Positions 1 to 8,218 are shown, numbered from the stretch's first letter. The stretch: 64,000 bases of DNA from JAOUEA01 sp040882605 (GCA_040882605.1 JBBEAY010000002.1:124001-188000), one strand, 5' to 3'. A program made the numbers and translations. The notes: a model not told the origin generated them from the sequence alone.

Positions 1-237
1 GGCGAGCCCGAAGAGCGCAACATCTACGAGGCGATCGCGGGCGGCAAGCAGGTCGAGCGCATCCCGACGAGCCTCGGCGAGGCCCTCGACGCACTCGAAG
101 CCGACGACGTGATCATGGGGGCGCTTCCCGGCGACATGGGCCGCGTGTTCATGCACTACAAACGAGACGAATGGGAGCGGTTCCTTGCGACCGTCTCCGA
201 TTGGGACGTCGAGGAGTACCTGGACATCCTGCCCTAA
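1..237 (+). CDS. glnT: Glutamine synthetase, type III/GlnT-GmaS-like (3' end only)
   Basis: Only the last 78 codons are present; the gene begins before the window. The tail has the C-terminal pattern of glutamine-synthetase-fold enzymes, including LGEALDALEADDVIMGALPG, a glycine turn and an acidic end (EEYLDILP). Family members ligate ammonia or an amine to the gamma-carboxylate of glutamate using ATP. The gene lies 50 bp before a GlxB/MgsA-like amidotransferase. The same arrangement is known for rhizobial glnT-glxBCD and for gmaS-mgsABC in methylamine-using bacteria, so gamma-glutamylmethylamide synthesis is a reasonable inference. The missing N-terminus prevents separating true glutamine synthetase from GmaS. 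Confidence 0.8.
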   Translation, partial: GEPEERNIYEAIAGGKQVERIPTSLGEALDALEADDVIMGALPGDMGRVFMHYKRDEWERFLATVSDWDVEEYLDILP

Positions 238-287
238 GCGGCGGGCCTAGCGACGACGCGTTCGAGCGAAAGGAGCCGGCTCCCCAT

Positions 288-1217
288 ATGTGCGGTATCG
301 CAGGCATCATCCATCGAGACGCCGAGGCCGACGTTGGCTCGGAGATGACCAGCATGCTCCAGTCGATGAAGCATCGCGGCCCCGACTCGACCGGGTACGC
401 GTTGTTCGGACCCCCCAGTGACCTCATCGTGATCCGGTTCAAGCTCGCCGACGCCAACGATCCGCGGGACTTCGACTTCAGGGAGCGCCTCGAACGTCAT
501 CGCCTCGAGGTCGAGTCCCGGCTCGGTAAGATCGGCGCGCACATAGACCGGGTCGACACCGAGACGGAATACGCCTATCGGGCGCTCGTGCGCTACGAAG
601 GAGATCTGAAAGCGCTCGCCGACTACCTCGAGGACGTGCCCGGCTGCGAGGTGCTCTCGCTCGGTCATTCACTCGAGATCGTGAAGGATCTCGGCGACGC
701 GGCGGAGGTCTCGGAGATGTATGACCTCGCGTCGTTCCGGGGCACGCACGCCATAGGCCACTGCCGCATGGCGACCGAGTCCGATGTCGACATCTCGGGC
801 GCGCACCCGTACTGGGCCTACCCGTTCTCCGACGTCGCGGTGGTGCATAACGGCCAGCTCACGAATTACTTCCAATGGAAGCGTCGCCTCGAAGCGTCGG
901 GGCACCGGTTCCAGTCGGAGTGCGACTCCGAGATCATCGCGGTGTACCTCGCGGAGCGCATGGCCGACGGCGACTCTCTCGAGGATGCCATGAAGCGCAG
1001 CCTCGACGACCTCGACGGCGTGTTCACCTACATGGCGGTCACCGAAGACTCGCTCGGTGTCGCGAAAGACGAGATGGCCGCGAAGCCGCTCGTGCTCTAC
1101 GAGTCCGAGAACCTCATCGCGATGGCCTCGGAGGAGATCGCCATCCGGGCGGTGCTCGACCGTGAGATCGACACCTCCGATCCGTATGAAGGGCAGGTGC
1201 TGGTATGGAGCAGGTAG
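288..1217 (+). CDS. glxB: Class II glutamine amidotransferase subunit, GlxB/MgsA-like (copy 1)
   Basis: 309 aa. The chosen ATG puts Cys at position 2 (MCGIAGI), the N-terminal nucleophile of class II (Ntn) amidotransferases, so longer upstream starts are wrong. An AAGGAG lies 12 nt upstream. Conserved elements follow in order: HRGPDSTG, GHCRMATES, HNGQLTNY and a DSEIIAVY segment. The domain hydrolyses glutamine, or a gamma-glutamyl amide, and passes the amine to the synthase partners encoded next. It overlaps the following gene by 13 bp, so the two are probably co-translated. In N-methylglutamate synthase this subunit is MgsA; in rhizobia it is GlxB. Function in the complex is inferred from family and synteny. 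Confidence 0.88.
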   Translation: MCGIAGIIHRDAEADVGSEMTSMLQSMKHRGPDSTGYALFGPPSDLIVIRFKLADANDPRDFDFRERLERHRLEVESRLGKIGAHIDRVDTETEYAYRALVRYEGDLKALADYLEDVPGCEVLSLGHSLEIVKDLGDAAEVSEMYDLASFRGTHAIGHCRMATESDVDISGAHPYWAYPFSDVAVVHNGQLTNYFQWKRRLEASGHRFQSECDSEIIAVYLAERMADGDSLEDAMKRSLDDLDGVFTYMAVTEDSLGVAKDEMAAKPLVLYESENLIAMASEEIAIRAVLDREIDTSDPYEGQVLVWSR

Positions 1218-2002
1218 CCAGCGGCCCGCGCCGCATCACCTACGACGCGCGCGGCCTCGCTGAGCCCAACGTCGAGGCGCCTCGCACGGCTGTCGTCGAG
1301 GACGCCACGGCATCGTTCGACGCCACCGACCTTTCGACGCGCCAGATCAACCTCGAGCTTCGACGGCTGATCTACGAGGAAAGCATCACCGACATCACGG
1401 TCCGCGATCCCGGCGCGAAGCACTCTCTCGGCGTGGGCATATTGCAGCGGTGCCACATCACGTTCGAGGGCAGCCTCGGGTACTTCGGCGTCGGGTTGAT
1501 CGACGGGCCAGAGGTGCACATCACGGGACGTGTTGGTTGGTCGGTTGCCGAGAACATGATGTCGGGCGTGGTCGTGATCGAGAAGGTGGCCGGCTCGCTC
1601 GCCGGCGCGGCGATCCGCGGCGGCGACCTGGTGGTCAAGGGAAACGTGGGCGCCCGCACCGGCATCGACCAGAAGGGCGGCACGATCATCGTCGGTGGCG
1701 ACGCCGGCACGATGACGGCGTTCATGATGCAGCGCGGCCGCCAGATCATCTGCGGCGACGTTGGTCCGGGCCTCGGCGACTCGATGTACGACGGTCAGAT
1801 CTACGTCGGCGGCACGGTGAAGTCGCTCGGCATCGACTGCGTCGAGGGCGAGATCACCGACGCCGACCGGGAGATGATCGACCGGAAGTTCCGCATCTAC
1901 GGACTCGACAAGCCCGACAGCTTCCGCAAGTACGTCTGCGGCAAGGTGCTCTACAACTACGACAACCTTGAGCCTTCCGAAAAGAAGCTCGTGATCCACT
2001 GA
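1205..2002 (+). CDS. glxC: Glutamate synthase GXGXG-domain subunit, GlxC/MgsB-like (copy 1)
   Basis: 265 aa. It has the beta-helical GXGXG repeats of the glutamate synthase C-terminal domain: GRVGWSVAENMMSG, GSLAGAAIRGG, GNVGARTGIDQKGG, GDAGTMTAFMMQ and GPGLGDSMYDG. About 45 residues precede the repeats, a longer N-terminal arm than in the second copy (236 aa). In GltB this domain is structural and couples the amidotransferase to the FMN domain; here it is a separate subunit, as in GlxBCD and MgsABC. The start overlaps the upstream amidotransferase, and a GAGGAGG lies between its stop and the next gene. Confidence 0.87.
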   Translation: MEQVASGPRRITYDARGLAEPNVEAPRTAVVEDATASFDATDLSTRQINLELRRLIYEESITDITVRDPGAKHSLGVGILQRCHITFEGSLGYFGVGLIDGPEVHITGRVGWSVAENMMSGVVVIEKVAGSLAGAAIRGGDLVVKGNVGARTGIDQKGGTIIVGGDAGTMTAFMMQRGRQIICGDVGPGLGDSMYDGQIYVGGTVKSLGIDCVEGEITDADREMIDRKFRIYGLDKPDSFRKYVCGKVLYNYDNLEPSEKKLVIH

Positions 2003-2011
2003 GGAGGCGAC

Positions 2012-3427
2012 ATGGCTGACGAGACCGACGTTCCCTCGAAGACCGATGTGCTCGGGCGAAGCCCGATCTTCACCCCAGAGGTCATCAACGACATCCACGT
2101 GAAGGCGGAGCTCGGTCGCTACCGCATGCGCGGGTTCTCGATGTTCAAGCCGATCCCACACTGGGATCAGCTGATGTTCATGCCGGGCACGCTGACCCGT
2201 TTCGTGATCGAGGGCTACCGCGAGAAGTGCGAGACGAAGACGGTGCTCGGCGCGCGCTTCGCGAAGAACCCGATCGAGCTCGACATCCCGATCTACATCA
2301 CGGGCATGTCGTTCGGCGCGCTGTCACTCGAGGCCAAGATGGCGCTCGCCAAGGGAGCGTCGATGGCCGGCACCGCGACGTGTTCGGGGGAAGGCGGCAT
2401 GATCCCGCCCGAGCGCGACCTCTCGACGAAGTGGTTCTACCAGGTGATCCAGAGCCGATACGGATTCAACCCGCACCACCTGATGCTCGCCGACGGCATC
2501 GAGTTCTTCATCGGCCAGGGCTGCAAGGTGGGTCTCGGCGGACACCTCATGGGCCAGAAAGTCACCGAGCAGGTCGCCGAGATGCGGTCGTTGCCGGCCG
2601 GCATCGACCAGCGCTCGCCGGCGCGTCACCCCGATTGGCTCGGGCCCGACGATCTCTCGCTGAAGATCCAGGAGATCCGCGAGGCGACCGACTACTCGGT
2701 GCCGATCCAGCTGAAGCTCGGCGCCGCGCGCGTCTACGACGATGTTCGCATGGCCGCGAAGTGCGGACCCGACACGATCTACCTTGACGGCGCCGAGGGA
2801 TCCACCGGGGCGGGTCCTCACATCGCGACCGAGGAGACCGGCATCCCGCTGATGGCGGCCATCCCGGAGGCGCGGCGAGCCCTCGAGGATGTGGGGCTCG
2901 CCGACGAGATCGACCTGATCGTCGCGGGTGGCATCCGCAACGGCGCCGACGTCGCGAAATGCATCGCGCTCGGCGCCAAGGCGGTCGCGATCGGCACGAC
3001 GGGGCTCATGGCGCTCAACTGCAACAAGGAGATCCCGGGGGTCACCGACTACGAGGGAACCGTCGGCGCCCCGGCCGGGCAGTGCTACCACTGCCACACC
3101 GGCCGGTGCCCCGTCGGCATCACCACCCAAGACCCGGAGCTGCGGAAACGCCTGCACGTCGAGGAGGCCGCGACCCGCGTCTACAACCTGCTCACGGCTA
3201 TGACGATGGAGCTGCAGATGCTGGCTCGGGCATGCGGCAAGACCAACGTGCATTCGCTCGAGCCCGAGGATCTCTGCGCGCTCACGGTCGAGGCGTCGGC
3301 GATGGCGAAGGTGCCGCTCGCCGGCACCGACTACATCCCGGGTGTCACCGAGCAGCACACGCTCAACGAGATCAAGTCGATGATGGCGAAGTACCTGGCC
3401 GACACAGGCCAGATGCCGACCACCTAG
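2012..3427 (+). CDS. glxD: FMN/Fe-S glutamate synthase catalytic subunit, GlxD/MgsC-like (copy 1)
   Basis: 471 aa. It matches the FMN-binding TIM-barrel domain of glutamate synthase: ITGMSFGALSLEAK, GEGGMIPPER, GAEGSTGAGP and GGIRNGADVAKCIALGA. The cysteine cluster CYHCHTGRCPVGITTQ fits the [3Fe-4S] site of the family. The start follows a strong GAGGAGG with 6 nt spacing. The subunit reduces an imine formed from 2-oxoglutarate and the amine delivered by the amidotransferase. With methylamine-derived substrates the product would be N-methylglutamate; with ammonia, glutamate. Which applies is not visible in the sequence. It is clearly diverged from the second copy at 17.3-18.7 kb, so this is not a recent duplication. 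Confidence 0.88.
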   Translation: MADETDVPSKTDVLGRSPIFTPEVINDIHVKAELGRYRMRGFSMFKPIPHWDQLMFMPGTLTRFVIEGYREKCETKTVLGARFAKNPIELDIPIYITGMSFGALSLEAKMALAKGASMAGTATCSGEGGMIPPERDLSTKWFYQVIQSRYGFNPHHLMLADGIEFFIGQGCKVGLGGHLMGQKVTEQVAEMRSLPAGIDQRSPARHPDWLGPDDLSLKIQEIREATDYSVPIQLKLGAARVYDDVRMAAKCGPDTIYLDGAEGSTGAGPHIATEETGIPLMAAIPEARRALEDVGLADEIDLIVAGGIRNGADVAKCIALGAKAVAIGTTGLMALNCNKEIPGVTDYEGTVGAPAGQCYHCHTGRCPVGITTQDPELRKRLHVEEAATRVYNLLTAMTMELQMLARACGKTNVHSLEPEDLCALTVEASAMAKVPLAGTDYIPGVTEQHTLNEIKSMMAKYLADTGQMPTT

Positions 3428-3447
3428 CCGCCCGACGAGGAGCGACG

Positions 3448-3882
3448 ATGACTGAACAGCACCTGAGCACGAAGACCGGCATCGATGCCGAGGAGCTCGC
3501 GGGGCGCCGCTTCCCCTACCAGGAAGACATCTCGCTTCTCGACGACATCGATCTCGATGCGCTCACGCCGGGAGAGGATCTCAACTGGCTCGAGGACATC
3601 ACCCTGCTCGAGGAAGACGGCGTGCCGGCCGTGTTCGACCGGTACTCCAACTCGTTCCTGAAGATCTACTTCCCGATCCCCGATGGCCGCGGAGACGAGA
3701 TCGCGCGGAAGCTGCTGATGAAGCACCTGGTCGACGGCAACTCTTACGGCATCATGCTGAAGGGCCAGCACACGAAGTTCACCCAGCCTGAGCTCGGTCC
3801 GTGGGTCGAAGGCTCGCGCGTCGTGGGCAGCGACTATCACCCGTCGGTGCTCGAGGGCTGGGAGAAGCCGGCCGGGCACTGA
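3448..3882 (+). CDS. Conserved-looking small protein of the glx/mgs locus, function unknown
   Basis: 144 aa, ATG after GAGGAG. I do not recognise the family. The first 55 residues are very acidic (DISLLDDIDLDALTPGEDLN). The second half looks like a compact alpha/beta fold, with IYFPIPDGRGDEIARKLL and GIMLKGQHTKFTQPEL. There is no signal peptide, membrane segment or cysteine motif. It sits 20 bp after glxD and 14 bp before a class I amidotransferase, so it belongs to the operon. The second mgs locus has no equivalent. It could be an accessory or regulatory subunit of the first synthase complex; that is only a positional inference. Confidence 0.6.
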   Translation: MTEQHLSTKTGIDAEELAGRRFPYQEDISLLDDIDLDALTPGEDLNWLEDITLLEEDGVPAVFDRYSNSFLKIYFPIPDGRGDEIARKLLMKHLVDGNSYGIMLKGQHTKFTQPELGPWVEGSRVVGSDYHPSVLEGWEKPAGH

Positions 3883-3896
3883 GGCTGAGGCGCGCT

Positions 3897-4610
3897 GTGG
3901 AAGTCCTCGTCCTTCAGCACATCGCGTGCGAGCCCCCCGGTGTGTACGAGGACGTGCTGCTCGAGCGGGGCGCCCGCATCACCAGGGTGGAGCTCGACGA
4001 GGGCGAGGTGCTGCCAACGCGTGCGTTCGACGCGATAGTCGCGATGGGCGGGCCGATGAGCGTGAACGACGAGGCGGAGCACCCCTGGCTCGTCGAGGAG
4101 AAGCGCGTGATCGCGGAAGCGGTGCGGGCGGGTGTTCCGTACTGGGGCGCGTGCCTCGGCGTGCAGCTTCTTGCTTCGGCGCTCGGCGCTCGCGTGTACG
4201 CCGGGTCCGCGCCGGAAGTTGGGCTGCTGCCGGTCTCGCTGACCGATGAGGGGCGAGCCGACCCGGTGACCGGTTCGCTGCCCGCTGAGATCGTCACGTT
4301 GCAGTGGCACGGTGACACGTTCGACCTTCCGGAGGGGGCCACGCTGCTCGCGTCGTCGCCGGCGTTCCCGAACCAGGCCTTCCGGTTCCTCGATGCCTAT
4401 GGCGTGCAGTTCCATCTCGAGGTCTCGCCGGCGATGGCCGAGGAGTGGTCGCACGTTCCCGAGTACGGCGCGTACGCCGACCGGGTGCTCGGGCACGGCT
4501 CGTTGCCCGGGCTGATCGGCGAGGTGACCGATCGCGCCGATGAGATGCGCGATCACGGACGCCGCATGTTCGAGGCGTGGCTCGAGACGACCATGGGCGC
4601 GCGGTCGTGA
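3897..4610 (+). CDS. Class I glutamine amidotransferase (GMP-synthase-GATase-like)
   Basis: 237 aa from a GTG start (VEVLVLQHIACEPPG) with GAGG 6 nt upstream; the open frame extends further 5' but lacks family similarity there. The nucleophile elbow is WGACLGVQLLA (catalytic Cys), with QWHGDTF and the His/Glu pair in VQFHLEV completing the triad. This subfamily of stand-alone domains resembles the GATase of GMP synthase and often accompanies amine or gamma-glutamyl metabolism genes. A role in hydrolysing gamma-glutamyl amides is inferred from its position between the GlxBCD trio and a PuuD-like hydrolase. Its stop overlaps the next GTG start (GTGA), implying translational coupling. Confidence 0.8.
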   Translation: MEVLVLQHIACEPPGVYEDVLLERGARITRVELDEGEVLPTRAFDAIVAMGGPMSVNDEAEHPWLVEEKRVIAEAVRAGVPYWGACLGVQLLASALGARVYAGSAPEVGLLPVSLTDEGRADPVTGSLPAEIVTLQWHGDTFDLPEGATLLASSPAFPNQAFRFLDAYGVQFHLEVSPAMAEEWSHVPEYGAYADRVLGHGSLPGLIGEVTDRADEMRDHGRRMFEAWLETTMGARS

Positions 4611-5413
4611 CCGCCGATGGCGGCTCGGCCGGCCGGCCGTTGGTGATGATCTCCGAAGGCCTGGCCGACTACGGTGACTACTACGGGGTGGGGTATCCGC
4701 GCCCGCTGCTCTCGGCCGGCGCCTTCCCAGTGCTGCTGGCCTACTTCGAAGCCCCCGCCGACCGCCGCGAGGCGATCGCGCGCGCCGACGGCCTGGTGCT
4801 CGCCGGCGGACGCGACATCGAGCCATGGCGGTACGGTCGCACCAACCCTCATCCGAAGCAGCTCCCTCCCGCCTGGAAGCTCGACGAGATCGAGCTCGAC
4901 TACGCCACGCTCGCCGTCGACGCCGGAGTGCCGCTGCTGGGCATCTGCCGTGGCTGTCAGATCCTGAACGTCGCGTTCGGCGGCACCCTCTACGGCGACC
5001 TCGAGGAGTTCCCCGAAGGTGGCGCCGATCACCCGGGCGCGAAGTGGCCGGAGTGGCGGGCCCTGGTCGCAGCCACGCTCAACGGCGCCTTGCCGCCGCC
5101 GCACCCGACGCATCCGGTCGACCTCGCCCACGGGTCGCTGCTGGCCCGGCACCTGGGGGAGCGCTACGAGGTCGACAGCTACCATCACCAGGCGATCGAC
5201 CGGGTCGGCGAGGAGCTCGTCGCCACCGCGTTCGCACCGCACGGCACCGTCGAGGCGGTCGAGATGCCGGGCGCGAAGGCCTTCGTGCTGGGCGTGCAGT
5301 GGGAGATGCACGAGGAATGGCAGCACGACGACCGCACGCTTGGCATCTGGCGGGAGTTCGTCGACGCCGCCCGGGAGCGTCGCGCCGCTCGCGAGGGAGT
5401 TGCGGCCCGGTGA
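4607..5413 (+). CDS. Peptidase C26 family gamma-glutamyl hydrolase (PuuD-like)
   Basis: 268 aa from the GTG that overlaps the previous stop. The family signature GICRGCQILNVAFGGTLYGD carries the catalytic Cys, and DSYHHQAIDRVG matches the conserved HHQ block. PuuD-type enzymes hydrolyse gamma-glutamyl amides, as in the gamma-glutamylated putrescine route. The neighbouring GlnT-like ligase makes the same bond type, so a ligase / oxidase / hydrolase logic is plausible. Oddity: the usual QWHPEW motif reads QWEMHEEW, which suggests a two-residue insertion before the His-x-Glu pair. Activity is therefore likely but unproven. The stop overlaps the next GTG. Confidence 0.8.
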   Translation: MTADGGSAGRPLVMISEGLADYGDYYGVGYPRPLLSAGAFPVLLAYFEAPADRREAIARADGLVLAGGRDIEPWRYGRTNPHPKQLPPAWKLDEIELDYATLAVDAGVPLLGICRGCQILNVAFGGTLYGDLEEFPEGGADHPGAKWPEWRALVAATLNGALPPPHPTHPVDLAHGSLLARHLGERYEVDSYHHQAIDRVGEELVATAFAPHGTVEAVEMPGAKAFVLGVQWEMHEEWQHDDRTLGIWREFVDAARERRAAREGVAAR

Positions 5414-5844
5414 CGGCGAGCGTCGAGGTCACGTTGGATGCGCTCGACGCCGAGGCGGTCGCGTCGTGGTGGGCGGACGCCCTCGGCTATCGCCGCCTGT
5501 ACTCCCGGCCGCCCTACGTCGTGCTCGCGCCATCGGCCGGCGACGTGCGACCGAGGCTCGTGATCCAGCAGATCGACCAGGTAGCGCCCGGCAAGGCTCC
5601 GGTGCACCTCGATCTGCGTGTCGATGACCCCGATGCCGAGGTCGGTCGCCTGACCCGCTTGGGCGCGACCATCGCCCGGGTCGTCGACGAGACCGGCGAC
5701 GGCTTCATAGCCTGGACGACGATGACCGATCCGTGGGGCACGGTGTTCTGCGTCTGCCCCGCGAGACCCGACCTCGAAGTGATGCCAAAGGAGATGCCAA
5801 AGGAGATGCCAAAGGAGATGGAAGAGCCCGATGTCGCTTCCTGA
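5410..5844 (+). CDS. VOC/glyoxalase-like protein with C-terminal PKEM repeats
   Basis: 144 aa, GTG start in a GTGA overlap. It has the glyoxalase-like (VOC) pattern: WWADALGYRRLY, APVHLDLRVDDPDAEVGRL and WTTMTDPWGTVFCVCP. Substrate and metal use are unknown. The C-terminus contains three copies of Met-Pro-Lys-Glu, encoded by a perfect 12-bp tandem repeat (5782-5817). Each repeat unit includes AAAGGAG, so the tail doubles as a run of Shine-Dalgarno sequences before the FAD oxidase, whose ATG lies 14 bp inside this gene. It is co-translated with that oxidase and may assist it, for example with a reactive product; this is inference. Confidence 0.75.
   Translation: MTASVEVTLDALDAEAVASWWADALGYRRLYSRPPYVVLAPSAGDVRPRLVIQQIDQVAPGKAPVHLDLRVDDPDAEVGRLTRLGATIARVVDETGDGFIAWTTMTDPWGTVFCVCPARPDLEVMPKEMPKEMPKEMEEPDVAS
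5782..5817 (+). repeat. Three 12-bp tandem repeats carrying Shine-Dalgarno cores
   Basis: Three perfect copies of atgccaaaggag, in frame with the VOC gene (Met-Pro-Lys-Glu), followed by another atg. Each copy has an ATG and an AAAGGAG. The last AAAGGAG ends 13 nt before the ATG of the FAD oxidase at 5831. Copy-number change would shorten or lengthen the VOC tail in frame and alter the number of ribosome-binding cores. Confidence 0.9.
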
Positions 5845-7165
5845 ATCTGCTCGTTACGTAGTGATCGGCGCCGGCGTGCACGGCCTTTCGACCGCGTGGC
5901 ACCTCGCGAAGGAGCTCGAGGCGTCGGGACGCGGCTCGGGCGACGACATCATCGTGCTCGACAAGACCGGGGTGGGCGCAGGGCCGTCGGGCATCGCGTG
6001 CGGCGTTATCCGCAACAATTACTTCCAGCCGGCGATGCGCGAGCTCATGGCGCACTCGGTCTCGGTCTGGGAATCCGACCCTGAGGTGTTCCACTACCAC
6101 GGTGTCGGCTACCTGCAGATCGCACCCGACGTGATGGCGGCCGACGTCGCGCAGATCCACGCCGAGCAGCAGGCGATCGGATACCGCTCCGACCTCATCG
6201 AGGGCGAAGACGACTGCCGCCGACACATGGAAGGCATCTTCTCCGACTGGCAGGCCAAGAACGTCACCGCCGTGCTCCATGAGCGCCAGGGCGGGTACGC
6301 CGAGAACATGCCGTCGATGATGGGCTTGCGCGCCAAGTCAGAAGCGCTCGGCGTTCGCTTGCACGCGCCGGTCATGGTCACCGGACTCGAGGTCACCGGC
6401 GGCGCGGTCACGAAGGTGCAGACCGACCAGGGCGACGTCGCGTGCGAGACCGTGATCGTCGCCGCCGGCCCCTGGGTGCGCGACTTCTGGCACATGCTCG
6501 ACCTGCCGTCGACGACGGTCGTACGCGGCAGTGACGGAACCGATCACGACTGGCCGACCTGGACCTACTGGTGCCTGCAGGAAGGCACGCTCGGCGTCGA
6601 TCCGAGCTACCTGCTCGACAACGACGGCAACATGCCGCCGGTCGTGCACATCGACACCGACGCGCCGCTGATCGACGACACCGACGGCTCGGTCGTGACC
6701 GACCAGCTCTGGGGCGTGTATTACAAGCCTGACGTCAACTTCGGCGGGGTGCAGGGCGGCGCGATGCCCTGGGTCGTCGAGCAACCCGCCGACGACGTGG
6801 CTGTCGATCCCTACGGCGGGAAGTCGACCGAATTCGTCGTGACGCCGGAATTCGAGCGCATGTGGACGTCGGCGCTTGCGCATTGCCACAAGCGGTTCGA
6901 AGGAAAGCGAGGGCTGTATCACAAGGCCCCGACCGGTGGCATCGGCGCCTTCACGCCCGACAGCTTCCCTGTGTTCGACACGTTCCACCACAATGTCTAC
7001 GTGGTGGCCGACTCCAACCACGGCTACAAGATGATCGGCATCGGCGCGCTCGTCGCCAAGGAGGTCATGGGCGAGACCCAGGCGCTTCTCGAGCCGTTCC
7101 GGTACGCGCGGTTCGCCGCGGGCGAGCTGCACCCGGCGAGCAACTCGCCCTACCCCTGGAGCTGA
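5831..7165 (+). CDS. DAO-family FAD-dependent oxidoreductase
   Basis: 444 aa. The N-terminal dinucleotide-binding motif VIGAGVHGLSTAW and a second-strand acidic stretch IIVLDKTGVGAG fit FAD binding. AGPWVRDFW and the C-terminal block VYVVADSNHGYKMIGIGALVAKEV are typical of the D-amino-acid/sarcosine/dimethylglycine oxidase (DAO) fold. Such enzymes oxidise secondary or tertiary amines, releasing formaldehyde or another aldehyde. A long insert around residues 235-325 (rich in Asp, Trp and Tyr) is unusual for monomeric sarcosine oxidase and may shape a substrate pocket. It overlaps the VOC gene by 14 bp. I infer an N-methyl or N-alkyl substrate, possibly gamma-glutamylated, from its neighbours. 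Confidence 0.82.
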   Translation: MSLPESARYVVIGAGVHGLSTAWHLAKELEASGRGSGDDIIVLDKTGVGAGPSGIACGVIRNNYFQPAMRELMAHSVSVWESDPEVFHYHGVGYLQIAPDVMAADVAQIHAEQQAIGYRSDLIEGEDDCRRHMEGIFSDWQAKNVTAVLHERQGGYAENMPSMMGLRAKSEALGVRLHAPVMVTGLEVTGGAVTKVQTDQGDVACETVIVAAGPWVRDFWHMLDLPSTTVVRGSDGTDHDWPTWTYWCLQEGTLGVDPSYLLDNDGNMPPVVHIDTDAPLIDDTDGSVVTDQLWGVYYKPDVNFGGVQGGAMPWVVEQPADDVAVDPYGGKSTEFVVTPEFERMWTSALAHCHKRFEGKRGLYHKAPTGGIGAFTPDSFPVFDTFHHNVYVVADSNHGYKMIGIGALVAKEVMGETQALLEPFRYARFAAGELHPASNSPYPWS

Positions 7166-7177
7166 GGAGGAACGCCC

Positions 7178-8212
7178 GTGCCGGACGAAGGCGCGACCGG
7201 CGACACAGCGGCCGAAGCAGGCATCTCTGAGGCCGAGGTCGTGGCGGCGCCCGTCGAGTTCGATCTGCGGCTGCCTGCGATCAGCGTCATGCCGGGCGCG
7301 ATCGGGGAGACGTTCCTCGATGACATCCCCGAGGAAGAGCACATCGAGATCGCCGGGGAGCCCGGTCAGGACCCCGCGGTCGCGTTCCGCCGCACGCTCG
7401 GTATGTTCGCGACCGGGGTCACGGTTATCACGACGCAGGTCGGCGATCAGGTGCACGGCATGACGGCCAACGCGTTCATGTCGGTCTCGCTTGAGCCGCC
7501 GCTCGTGGTGATCTCGGTCGACCGCCGGTCGAAGATGCACCAGCTGCTGTACGAAGGCCGGCATTACGGCATCAATGTGCTCGCCGACGACCAGCAGGCG
7601 ATGTCCGACCGTTTCGCAGGCCGCCGGGCCGCCGAAGGCGATGACGCTGAGGAACCGACGTTCGTGCAGGTGCACGAGACGCCGCTCGTCGACGGTGCGC
7701 TCGCGCACCTCGTCGCCAGGGTGGTCCGGTCGTATTGGGGCGGCGACCACTCGCTGTTCCTGGGCCGCGTGGAGTACGCGCGCTACGGGGTCGGTCAGCC
7801 GCTGCTGTTCCACGGCGGCCGCTACGAGCGCATGGTCGGCACCACACCGGTGTTCTCGGCGCTGCCCGCCGAGCTGCTCGGCCCGATCGTCGACGCGGGC
7901 GAGGAGCGGTCCTATGCCGACGACGAGACCATCGTGCGCACGGGCGACCCCGGCGACGAGCTGTTCGTGGTGCTGGAGGGCGAGGTCCGCGTCGAGCGCG
8001 ACGGACGCGAGATCACCCGCATCGCAGCCGGCAGCTTCTTCGGGGAAGTCTCCGTGCTCGACGGTGGCGCACGCTCGGCCGACGTGGTCGCCGCCGGACC
8101 GGTGAGGTGCCTCGCCATCCCCCGCGTCGTGATAAGGGATGCGTTGGCCACGCACCCGGGCGCCGCATGGGCGATGCTCGAGATCCTCGCGAACCGCCTC
8201 CGCCGCTACTAG
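7178..8212 (+). CDS. Flavin reductase domain fused to a cyclic-nucleotide-binding domain
   Basis: 344 aa, GTG start after GAGGAGGAAC. Residues 1-62 are an acidic lead. Residues about 65-210 are a flavin-reductase-like (HpaC/RutF type) split-barrel: AFRRTLGMFATGVTVITT, GMTANAFMSVSLEPPLVVIS, and YGINVLADDQQ. Residues about 240-340 are a CRP-like cNMP-binding domain with DELFVVLEGEVRV and the phosphate-binding cassette FFGEVSVLDGGARSADV, whose Arg is kept. No DNA-binding helix-turn-helix follows, so it is not a transcription factor. The combination suggests an NAD(P)H:flavin reductase whose activity senses cAMP or cGMP. It probably supplies reduced flavin to an oxygenase or dehydrogenase of the locus. 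Confidence 0.83.
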   Translation: MPDEGATGDTAAEAGISEAEVVAAPVEFDLRLPAISVMPGAIGETFLDDIPEEEHIEIAGEPGQDPAVAFRRTLGMFATGVTVITTQVGDQVHGMTANAFMSVSLEPPLVVISVDRRSKMHQLLYEGRHYGINVLADDQQAMSDRFAGRRAAEGDDAEEPTFVQVHETPLVDGALAHLVARVVRSYWGGDHSLFLGRVEYARYGVGQPLLFHGGRYERMVGTTPVFSALPAELLGPIVDAGEERSYADDETIVRTGDPGDELFVVLEGEVRVERDGREITRIAAGSFFGEVSVLDGGARSADVVAAGPVRCLAIPRVVIRDALATHPGAAWAMLEILANRLRRY

Positions 8213-8218
8213 TCGGGT

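Noticed and set aside
1097..2161. Long minus-strand open frame (354 codons) across the first glx genes
   Set aside because: It is antisense to two clearly real, overlapping genes with family motifs. Its His/Arg/Val/Ala-rich translation is typical of antisense frames in GC-rich DNA.
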